NCBI GenBank assembly: GCA_942159475.1
Contig: OW804096.1
Coordinates: 10,775,871 to 10,839,870, forward strand
DNA: 64,000 bases
Direction of reading: 5' to 3'
DNA from: Sthenelais limicola
Taxonomy: Eukaryota; Annelida; Polychaeta; Phyllodocida; Sigalionidae
The notes under the pieces were generated by a model that saw only the letters and a program-made list of their open reading frames with translations, was not told where the DNA came from and did not search any database. Numbering within the stretch: position 1 is the stretch's first letter; each line of letters opens with the position of its first letter. The position numbers and the translations under genes were made by a program. Shown piece after piece: positions 57,015 through 64,000 of the stretch.

Positions 57015-58679
57015 ATGGAATCAATGAATTCCCCCCAAATATCGCCCATGGCCTCCAAACAAACAGCTAGCGTCCCCGACGACGCTATGGCGCCAAAACT
57101 TTGCTCGCCACTGGTAGGTGAAAATCAATTACAATCTCAACCTCTTGACACTTCAGTGACCAACGATAACCTAAATCATGAACTTGAGCAACCTCTTACT
57201 CCAAATTCGACCAATAATATGTCAAACTATGAACTTGCAACTGAATTGAAATTATTCTACTCTGGCCTACACCAACAACAACAGACAGCCACGACAAAAG
57301 TTGCTATGAAAGTTGATAAGTTAAATACAAGTATATCCCAGTTGAGCACTGAATTCAAACAATCGTTGGCCGCATTGGATATCAGGGTAAAATCTATTGA
57401 AGATTCTCATACCACCAACGACCAATTAAATCTGAAATTGACTGAACTTTCAGCAAAAACCGACACCGAGGTCCAGCAAAAAATTGATGGACTCACGCTT
57501 GCTACTAATAATAAAATTGATTCCTGGACCGATACAACCAATATTCAAATAGACCAAACCATGGCAGGTCATAGCGCCACAATTGATGCACTAAAACTCA
57601 GAATTACCGCTCTAGAGGCATCACTTGAAACTGCCAGGGCTTGGCAAACTCATACGTTAGCCATTGCCTCCCAAAACACCATTAGTATCTCTAAAACTGA
57701 CAACAATCTCTCATCTGCATCGCAAAAACTTGAGTTTCTGGACACCAAAGTAAGAAATAATAATATAGTTATTGATGGGCTATCCGAACAACAAGGAGAA
57801 AATGTCTTACACAGAGTACTAGACCTCATAGGCCCGACAATTCAACATATTAACCCCGACAGCATCGATAATGCTTATAGATTGGGCAGATATAAAGATA
57901 CGAAAACTAGATCGGTCTTGGTCTCATTCATCTCTACCAGAACAAAAGATCTAGTAATACAGTTATCCAAGCAGATTAAAATCAGCAATCCAAATGAAAA
58001 TATTTGGATTAACAAGGATCTGGGTGAAGAGGCGAGGAGGAAGGCCGCCCTACTGCGAAAATGCCACAAAAAACTGAAAGCAGACAAACCAAATTCAGTT
58101 ACTCTCAGCTCGAACTATCTTGTCTATGACAATAAAAGATATTTCTGGTCCGACCTGGGAAACCTACCGGAAGGTTACAGACCAGCTGATTTCAAATTCG
58201 AAGAGTATAAGAATGGATTGGCCTTAGGATACCAGGGAGAGTGCACATACCCATCAAACTTCTTCCCTAGTAAATTCTGGTATGGCAATTATCTTTATAC
58301 ATCAGTTGAACAATCATACCAACACACTAAACTGATGTTTCTAAAGGAAACCGATATCGCAGCCTCCGTCTTACTCACAGACGACCCATATAAGATTAAG
58401 AAAACCGGAGATAATGTCCAATCAAACCCTGAGTGGGACGACAAAAGGTTGGCGGAATTGAAAGCCCAAATGATGCAAAAATTCAAGCAAAACCCCAGTC
58501 TGAAGGATAAACTATTGACCGCCCCCTACACTGAATACTATGAGATGACCACCAGCAAGTACTGGGGCACCGGTCATCGCTTGGGGGACCCAGATTTTGA
58601 CCCCGACACCTTTGACGGGGACAATCACCAGGGTAACCTCCTCGCCGATATCAAAACTGAGCTCGCCGCATCCAACTAG
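57015..58679 (+). CDS. Retrotransposon ORF1 protein: coiled coil, RRM, CTD fused to NADAR domain
   Basis: Inferred RNA-binding nucleocapsid protein of the retrotransposon, 554 aa, starting at an ATG. Residues 1-70 are polar and disordered. Residues about 75-240 are heptad-rich and probably coiled coil, for trimerisation. Residues about 247-325 form an L1 ORF1-type RRM, with NNIVIDGL as RNP2-like strand, YRLGR and RSVLVSF as RNP1-like strand; 326-380 is the C-terminal RNA-binding domain. Residues about 405-550 match the NADAR/YbiA family: SNF (414-416), VEQSYQ with E432, W474, M486-KF490, LL near 500, WGTG (517-520) and a GNLL motif at 540-543. NADAR proteins are N-glycosidases acting on riboflavin-pathway nucleotides or removing ADP-ribose from guanine. 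Activity here is inferred. Normal L1-type ORF1 proteins end after the CTD, so the extra 150 residues are the odd part. Confidence 0.9.
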   Translation: MESMNSPQISPMASKQTASVPDDAMAPKLCSPLVGENQLQSQPLDTSVTNDNLNHELEQPLTPNSTNNMSNYELATELKLFYSGLHQQQQTATTKVAMKVDKLNTSISQLSTEFKQSLAALDIRVKSIEDSHTTNDQLNLKLTELSAKTDTEVQQKIDGLTLATNNKIDSWTDTTNIQIDQTMAGHSATIDALKLRITALEASLETARAWQTHTLAIASQNTISISKTDNNLSSASQKLEFLDTKVRNNNIVIDGLSEQQGENVLHRVLDLIGPTIQHINPDSIDNAYRLGRYKDTKTRSVLVSFISTRTKDLVIQLSKQIKISNPNENIWINKDLGEEARRKAALLRKCHKKLKADKPNSVTLSSNYLVYDNKRYFWSDLGNLPEGYRPADFKFEEYKNGLALGYQGECTYPSNFFPSKFWYGNYLYTSVEQSYQHTKLMFLKETDIAASVLLTDDPYKIKKTGDNVQSNPEWDDKRLAELKAQMMQKFKQNPSLKDKLLTAPYTEYYEMTTSKYWGTGHRLGDPDFDPDTFDGDNHQGNLLADIKTELAASN

Positions 58680-58729
58680 CTACACACAACTACTCTCTCT
58701 CTACAGTTCGCACCGGTACGCATACTAAA
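58679..58729 (+). promoter_or_regulatory. Inter-ORF gap with polypyrimidine-AG
   Basis: The 50-base gap contains CTACTCTCTCTCTACAG, a strong match to a 3' splice acceptor, 26 bases before the ATG of the next ORF. It could allow a spliced mRNA for the small ORF; reinitiation after ORF1 is the alternative. Confidence 0.35.
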
Positions 58730-59374
58730 ATGGCTTCTAACAGACAAGAATACTGCTTCATTGGAGATTCTCGTATCCGCCAATTAGAGCGGAGGTTGGA
58801 TAGTTATATGGATCCCAGTACGTTCACCACCCATACATTTGCAGGTGCTTCTCTCCGAATCACAGCATACCTGGCCCAAGACGCCATTATCAGGTATAAA
58901 CCACGGTATACATTCATTCTCTCTGGATTATGCACCGTCACTCGGAAGAATGCCACCTCTAAGTTGGTTGCACTGGCACACCCCACTATAAATGAAACAG
59001 TAGGAGCTTACTCAGACGACATGGCCTATGTTGAAGACCAGATAACTCAAGCCATCCACCCATATACTACCACTATTATCTTCTGCCCTATCGTGGGAAT
59101 GGACCTAGCAGTGTATAATTCTCAGACCTCTGTTCATCCCGACCAAACCAGATTGGATAGCACCATAGTGGAGGTAAATAAAGCTATATTCGCCCGCAAT
59201 GAAGCCCTACTACTCCCCACTCCATTCACTAACACTTTTATCCATCCCAACTTTAAAACAACGCACAAAAATCTCTATTACCGACTCCCAGACGGCTGCC
59301 ACCTTCCCCCTAAAGGAGTGGACGAGTGGGCTTGGAAGCTCACCCAAGTATGCAGACGTCTTCAAGCCAACTAA
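58730..59374 (+). CDS. SGNH-hydrolase-like protein of the retrotransposon
   Basis: Inferred accessory protein of 214 aa, possibly an esterase. The ATG has a favourable context (AAAATGG). Block I is FIGDSR (10-15) with the nucleophile Ser14; block II is FAGAS with Gly39; block V is DGCHL with Asp188 and His191. Block III, normally GxND, reads SGLCTV (65-70), so the oxyanion-hole Asn is replaced by Cys68. Esterase domains of this fold are known in ORF1 of some CR1-like LINEs, usually fused; here the domain is a separate ORF, in a different frame from ORF1, 50 bases downstream. It may be an active hydrolase with an altered oxyanion hole, or a binding protein. Confidence 0.8.
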   Translation: MASNRQEYCFIGDSRIRQLERRLDSYMDPSTFTTHTFAGASLRITAYLAQDAIIRYKPRYTFILSGLCTVTRKNATSKLVALAHPTINETVGAYSDDMAYVEDQITQAIHPYTTTIIFCPIVGMDLAVYNSQTSVHPDQTRLDSTIVEVNKAIFARNEALLLPTPFTNTFIHPNFKTTHKNLYYRLPDGCHLPPKGVDEWAWKLTQVCRRLQAN

Positions 59375-60488
59375 TATGTAAATCATCTTCATTCGATTGC
59401 TGTCGTCGACGGAATCGAGATAAATATGATGAGATAACCATATTCTGCATTAGGATTACTCAACCAAAAGTTATTACACCCACAAATTGCTACCTTCGTT
59501 CACTCACTGTCGTCGACGGGACTGAATCATCGTTTGTCTGCACCAACTACACTCAACAATATATAAACTCTCTACTTTACTGCCTCTACGATCCTACGAT
59601 CCTAACGACTCAGGTATTTCACATCCATTCTACCAGATGATGAGGTGGGTAAACATCACTCTATCTTGCCAAATGAACTAACTCTAACTCTATATCTCAT
59701 CTAATACCTGTTACTGTCGTCGACGGAACAGAAACTATTTATGATGATATAAAGTGAAACAAATAACAGCAACTCGTACACCCTATTACCTCATCTTATC
59801 GTCTGAATGGTTTCTCTCTGGCTATATATATACTTACTATAGGCTATATATATACAACAACTCCGTCCAGGGACCACCATGGTTTATTGACAGTGTGGCA
59901 TTGAACGTGCGTTGACTATTGTTCTATTTCCTACCTCCCTTTAGTTGTTCCATATATTGAACTGCCTAGTATTACTGAATGTATATATATATGTAACTTC
60001 TCTCGGTAAACACTACCTCATATTGCGTTCTGGTGCAAACTGTCTGCCTGTATTGATTGATTATCCATCTTTTGCTTCCTCGGTTGTTGTTACCTTAAAA
60101 TGATATATTTATGATATTTGCCTATTAAATCATTGTTCTATGTCGATCAGCTTTATTCATTGTTGAAAGATACCAATAATCTATCTGAAATCTTTACTAC
60201 ATTACCCCCATCCGCTGGAACTTTACTTTATTTTCTAATTATTTATAACACCTTATGAAATTCCAAGAATTCTTGGAATTTATTGTTAAATCAGGATTGG
60301 ATCCTCATTACTATCTCCCCGGGACAAAAACCAATCATTATTACATGTATATACAAACACCACTACTTTATATATAGCAAATACATATGCATTAATACAA
60401 TAATGTATATGTGTAGTACTTTGTGTGGATATTTAGTATTATACCCGGGTAGCTCTGGTACTCCTTTTTGATATGATTTGTCGCCATT
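59375..60488 (+). other. Spacer with TGTCGTCGACGG repeats
   Basis: This 1.1-kb stretch has no credible ORF (a 104-codon one at 59326-59640 runs out of the SGNH gene in another frame). It carries three exact copies of TGTCGTCGACGG at 59401-59412, 59508-59519 and 59715-59726. The first and third are followed by similar ATATGATGAGATA and TTATGATGATATA sequences, suggesting diverged repeat modules. Confidence 0.75.
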
Positions 60489-63398
60489 TTGGACGACAAC
60501 TCATTAACTCAGTTACACTCACTTTCATGTACAAAGGGATTTAGGATTATTTCTTTAAATATTCGCAGTTTATTAAGGAACTTTGAGGAGGTCGAGACTC
60601 TGTTGCTCAAGTCTGGGGTTGACATTCTATTGTTGAACGAAACTTGGCTCTCGGACAGGATTAGCACAAATCAACTTACCATTGACAATTATAGGTTGGC
60701 TAGATTAGATAGGAGAAGTGGCAAATCTAGGGGAGGAGGTGTGGCAGCATACTTTAAAGAGAACTTACATCTTGATTATAATAAACTCGAAAACTTAAAT
60801 ATTAGCAATACCAATATCGAGGTTCAAGTACTTCTAATAGAAGAAGTCAATCATAAGACAAAAGTGATTCTCAATATTTATCGTCCACCTAGTGGACAAT
60901 ATGCTGCTGCTATTGAATCTCTCCAACAGCTAATGAACCAACTAAATACTAACCATGAGATATATATTCTAGGCGATTTCAATATAAACCACAATGAAGA
61001 GTCGGTTCCCTCTAAGGAACTCTCCAAATTCGCTCAACTAAATCAGCTAACTCAGCAAATTGAATCTCCCACTAGAGTCACCTCCTCAACAGCCACTATC
61101 CTAGACCATATTTATACCAATTCAAAATTTATTCTCAAAGCAGGAGTATTGAACTTAAATATTTCCGACCATAAGCCAACCTATGTCGTACGAAAAAAGA
61201 TCAAATTGAAATACACCAAAACTTCCTTCAAAACTAGAAGCTTTAAGAACTTCAATGAAGATATTTTCCTACAAATTCTTAGAGACCACGATTGGACTAA
61301 ATTTTACTCTTCTCGTGATCCTAACGAATGTTGGGAATTAATGATTAACCAAATTACTACAGTGCTTGATAGAATGTGTCCTGTCCGGGAGTTCAAGAAC
61401 GTGCGTACCAGGTGTGAGTGGATTAACGGGGAGCTATTTGACTTAATGAAACAGAGAGATAAATACTTCAAACTGGCAAGGAAATACAAATCAACCTCAT
61501 TATTTGACCAAGCTAAGTCCCTTAGGAGACGGGTAAATAAGCTCGCAAAATCCCTTAAAAATGAGTATATAAAAAATTCTATTGAGGAATGTTCCGACAA
61601 TGCGCACAAATTTTGGGATAAAGTGAAACCTTTGATTAATCCAGATAAGACTAATAATAATGAGGAAATACAACTTACTATAGATGATATTAAAATTGAC
61701 TCTGAAGAGATCCCAAATAACTTCAATAAGTACTTTGCCACCATTGGGGCTAAATTAGCAGATAATATAACTCCTCTCTCCCCCACTGAATCGACAAAAT
61801 TTAATGAGAACATAGGACAAAAACCAATCCGACCAAACTTTCAGTTCAGCATAGTCACCACACAAAATTTATTACACTTGATAAATAAATGCCCTCAATA
61901 CAAGTCTTCTGGCCTTGTACATTTAAAAACCCCCCTTCTTAAATCCATACTAAGGGCATTAATATCCCAGTTCAAATACCTAATTGAGCTATCCTTAACA
62001 ACAAGTATAATCCCATCCAAATGGAAAATAGGGAAAGTCTCTCCACTCTTCAAAACTGGAGACAAGACCAACCCTGGTAATTATCGCCCCATTACCAGTA
62101 TTTGCTTGCCAGCGAAGATTTTGGAGAAAGTAGTTCAGAAACAATTAATGACTCATCTTGAAAATCATAATATACTTTATAAACACCAGTATGGCTTTCG
62201 CCCAGATTATTCCACAAATGACGCGGTTTTATCTTTTCTCAACACTGTATATGAAGCTATCAACTCAAAACTCATATGCAGGGCGGTATATTTGGACTTC
62301 CGCAAGGCATTCGACACAGTTAATCATTCAATCTTAATTCAGAAACTGGGTGATATTGGTCTAAAGGGAACAGAATTGAATTGGTTTAAGGATTATTTAG
62401 ATAATAGACAACAAAAAGTAACAGTTAATAACCTTCAATCCTCTAGTAACATTATAGCTTGTGGCGTCCCTCAGGGCACCACATTGGGACCTATCCTGTT
62501 CTCTATATACATCAACGACATCCCCCAACAAGCGAAACATTCCCATTTGCAATTATTTGCTGATGACACTATTATTTGTGCCACAGGAAAAAATCTAAAT
62601 ACCATCTCCCTACATTTACAGAATGATTTAAACAATATTATGCTCTGGTGTCGAGCAAACAAAATTTCACTTAACAAAGGGAAGTCGAAGGTTATGACAT
62701 TTCTTGATAAGCCCTTGCGGAGGTCCAATTGGTTGAGCAAATCCTCTAACCACCCACTGTATATTGGAGATAACCAACTTGAAGAAGTCAACGAGTATAA
62801 ATACTTAGGGACTGTCGTCGACGGTGCCCTTTCCTTTAATAAACATCTTTTTAGTGTAAGGAAAAAAGTATCTCATAAGCTTTGGCTCTTCAAACATCTG
62901 CGGAGCAGGCTAAATGTCCATCTTAGTACCCAAGTCTACAAATCTACCATTTTACCCCTTTTAGACCAATCTGACATATTTTACGATTCGGCACCAAAAT
63001 CTAAATTACAATTCCTTCAAGTACTTCAAAATAGATCACTTAGAATTATAACAAGATCCAATAGATTCCAAAATATGGATGAGTTCCACAGACAATTTGG
63101 CCTGCTCCCTCTTAAACAGCGAAGAAGACTCCATATTATGCAGCAAGCCTTCAGGTGTAGGCATAATGTGAAAATGTTAAAATCTAACTCCAGAAATACG
63201 CGTCAACACAATCCAGATAGGTTATCGTTCAAATGCCCGACCCCACGACTTGAGCTATTAAGAAGATCTATTTATTATAAACTTCCACTCTACTGGAATT
63301 CTCTTGATCCAGATGCTCAAACAACTGATACTAATAAATCATTCTCAAACAAAATCAAACCGAATATAATCTGGACTGATAATAAATTCCTCTACTAA
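60489..63398 (+). CDS. Retrotransposon endonuclease-reverse transcriptase (ORF lacks ATG)
   Basis: Nicks target DNA and primes reverse transcription of the element RNA there. About 969 codons. The APE-type endonuclease occupies about 18-235: LNIRSL with N24, NETW with E51, YRPP (131-134), GDFN with D163 and N165, LDH (205-207) and SDH (226-228). The RT covers about 510-700: GNYRPI (530-535), YLDFRKAFD with D603, GVPQG (659-663) and FADD (690-693); all catalytic residues are present. YLGTVVDG follows at 772-779 in the thumb region. The type resembles CR1/L2. The frame opens after a TGA at 60474 and has no ATG before the endonuclease; the first possible near-cognate codons are ATT and TTG at 60486-60491, so initiation is unconventional, or the start comes from splicing or frameshifting. 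The first in-frame Met, about residue 149, would cut away half the endonuclease. Confidence 0.93.
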   Translation: MDDNSLTQLHSLSCTKGFRIISLNIRSLLRNFEEVETLLLKSGVDILLLNETWLSDRISTNQLTIDNYRLARLDRRSGKSRGGGVAAYFKENLHLDYNKLENLNISNTNIEVQVLLIEEVNHKTKVILNIYRPPSGQYAAAIESLQQLMNQLNTNHEIYILGDFNINHNEESVPSKELSKFAQLNQLTQQIESPTRVTSSTATILDHIYTNSKFILKAGVLNLNISDHKPTYVVRKKIKLKYTKTSFKTRSFKNFNEDIFLQILRDHDWTKFYSSRDPNECWELMINQITTVLDRMCPVREFKNVRTRCEWINGELFDLMKQRDKYFKLARKYKSTSLFDQAKSLRRRVNKLAKSLKNEYIKNSIEECSDNAHKFWDKVKPLINPDKTNNNEEIQLTIDDIKIDSEEIPNNFNKYFATIGAKLADNITPLSPTESTKFNENIGQKPIRPNFQFSIVTTQNLLHLINKCPQYKSSGLVHLKTPLLKSILRALISQFKYLIELSLTTSIIPSKWKIGKVSPLFKTGDKTNPGNYRPITSICLPAKILEKVVQKQLMTHLENHNILYKHQYGFRPDYSTNDAVLSFLNTVYEAINSKLICRAVYLDFRKAFDTVNHSILIQKLGDIGLKGTELNWFKDYLDNRQQKVTVNNLQSSSNIIACGVPQGTTLGPILFSIYINDIPQQAKHSHLQLFADDTIICATGKNLNTISLHLQNDLNNIMLWCRANKISLNKGKSKVMTFLDKPLRRSNWLSKSSNHPLYIGDNQLEEVNEYKYLGTVVDGALSFNKHLFSVRKKVSHKLWLFKHLRSRLNVHLSTQVYKSTILPLLDQSDIFYDSAPKSKLQFLQVLQNRSLRIITRSNRFQNMDEFHRQFGLLPLKQRRRLHIMQQAFRCRHNVKMLKSNSRNTRQHNPDRLSFKCPTPRLELLRRSIYYKLPLYWNSLDPDAQTTDTNKSFSNKIKPNIIWTDNKFLY
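62813..62824 (+). repeat. TGTCGTCGACGG inside RT coding sequence
   Basis: Fourth exact copy of the spacer 12-mer; here it encodes VVDG in the conserved YLGTVVDG segment. The coding role may be the source from which the spacer copies derive, or coincidental. Confidence 0.8.
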
Positions 63399-64000
63399 AC
63401 TAGTTTGAGCACTAACCACTGCCTTCCCAAGTAGTGACTCACAAAATCAAATAACTAAATTAAAAAATCAACTATTTCCAGTATGAGTGTAAGTACCTAG
63501 AATCTCATTAATTTGTCTCAATCGACAAATGGTATCGTCTCGTCTCGTTCCTCCTCAAAGATTTATGCGAATTTATATGTAAGTATTTTGTAGATACTTT
63601 CCTTATCGATGACACACTTTGTGATCATCAACATTGTGATATTCTAAAACCACCCGATGCGAATTATGCTTGTCTTATACATGTATATATGTATATATAT
63701 GGGTATATATATGTATACATGAACTTATCTTATATAAACCTTTGTTAAAATAACAACAAACTCAGTCAGACTTAACTGAGTCCCCTTCGCGTCGGTGTGT
63801 TTTTGTTCTCCTTATGAGCTATATCTTGATTGTTTAGTTTGTTGTCTGAAACCAACATAAGTAAGGGCCACCTGCGTGTCGTCGACGCAAAGGTGTATTG
63901 TTACCCTTACATAAATTTAAACCTGTAGTGTCCGATAGGGCTTGAAACCCTCCCTATGACAGGGAGTTTAGACCCATCGACATTGCCAGTAGGCATAATA
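63399..64000 (+). other. Presumed 3' UTR and window end
   Basis: Contains an (AT/GT)-rich microsatellite at about 63680-63716 and a hairpin-forming CACCTGCGTGTCGTCGACGC at 63871-63890 with the complementary AGGTG after it; this holds 11 bases of the 12-mer. No poly(A) or short tandem tail marks a clear 3' end before 64000. Confidence 0.5.

Larger units (their letters stand above)
56816..63900 (+). mobile_element. Intact three-ORF non-LTR retrotransposon with NADAR and SGNH domains
   Basis: The element comprises a short 5' leader, ORF1 (57015-58679), a second ORF (58730-59374), a 1.1-kb spacer and the endonuclease/RT ORF (60489-63398), all on the plus strand and free of internal stops. The boundaries are estimates: the start is placed at the AAGATGGCGCC motif and the end near the last TGTCGTCGACG motif. 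No target duplication was identified and the 3' end may lie beyond the window. The RT resembles the CR1/L2 group, while ORF1 has an L1-type RNA-binding protein with an extra C-terminal enzyme-like domain. Confidence 0.88.

Noticed and set aside
61304..61813. 169-codon minus ORF, and 106-codon minus ORF at 62471-62791
   Set aside because: Antisense shadows of the intact endonuclease/RT gene.

Overview
This window looks like eukaryotic, AT-rich, repeat-dense DNA from an animal. I see no bacterial gene organisation, no operons, and no convincing host protein-coding gene. The only confident cellular gene is one tRNA-Ala(UGC) at 29865-29936 (minus). The mix of elements suggests a marine invertebrate: CR1/L2-type and L1-type retrotransposon domains, a short interspersed repeat with GAGTGAGTGAG and TTTACGCCC motifs like repeats I associate with molluscs, and many short inverted-repeat elements. 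A lophotrochozoan is most likely, but the phylum is a guess.

The standout feature is the right end (about 56.8-64 kb). It carries an apparently intact non-LTR retrotransposon with three open reading frames. ORF1 (57015-58679, 554 aa) is an L1-type RNA-binding ORF1 protein (coiled coil, RRM, C-terminal domain) fused in frame to a C-terminal NADAR/YbiA-like domain. This is the family of N-glycosidases acting on ADP-ribose, NAD or riboflavin-pathway nucleotides. A separate small ORF (58730-59374, 214 aa) is an SGNH-hydrolase-like protein. After a 1.1-kb spacer, the third ORF (60489-63398) encodes an AP endonuclease and a reverse transcriptase and lacks an ATG start. An identical palindromic 12-mer, TGTCGTCGACGG, occurs three times in the spacer and once in the RT gene, and 11 of its 12 bases recur once in the 3' region. 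The inferred job of the three proteins is RNA packaging, unknown accessory enzymology, and target-primed reverse transcription.

The rest is a mosaic of transposable elements. 4268-9151 is an LTR retrotransposon with two apparently identical 472-bp LTRs, a 4-bp target duplication and an interior without intact gag or pol, so it is non-autonomous and recent. Short inverted-repeat families fill most of 1-56 kb: family A (235 bp, termini GGGTCAG/CTGACCC, 4-bp target duplications, 28 two-ended copies plus fragments), family B (about 360-410 bp, termini GTGATGTGTTTC, 4-bp target duplications, 14 copies), family D (about 345 bp, TA flanks, 8 copies), family E (subterminal 12-bp repeats, TTAA flanks, 2 copies), and several single foldback elements. 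Family C is a SINE-like retroposon with 10-14-bp target duplications and internally amplified 80-bp units (4 copies). A tRNA-like dispersed repeat (family S) occurs twice in opposite orientations.

Other notable pieces are a 1.16-kb minisatellite at 23.7-24.8 kb built from 7-bp and 8-bp words, a 120-bp inverted duplication around a family A copy at 3.5-4.2 kb, a probable solo LTR at 38.7-39.2 kb, two tail-to-tail remnants of one LINE clade at 50.3-51.8 kb, and three hammerhead-like cores. Stretches between these show no recognisable gene and are marked as such. Family assignments rest on terminal sequences, lengths and target duplications read by eye.
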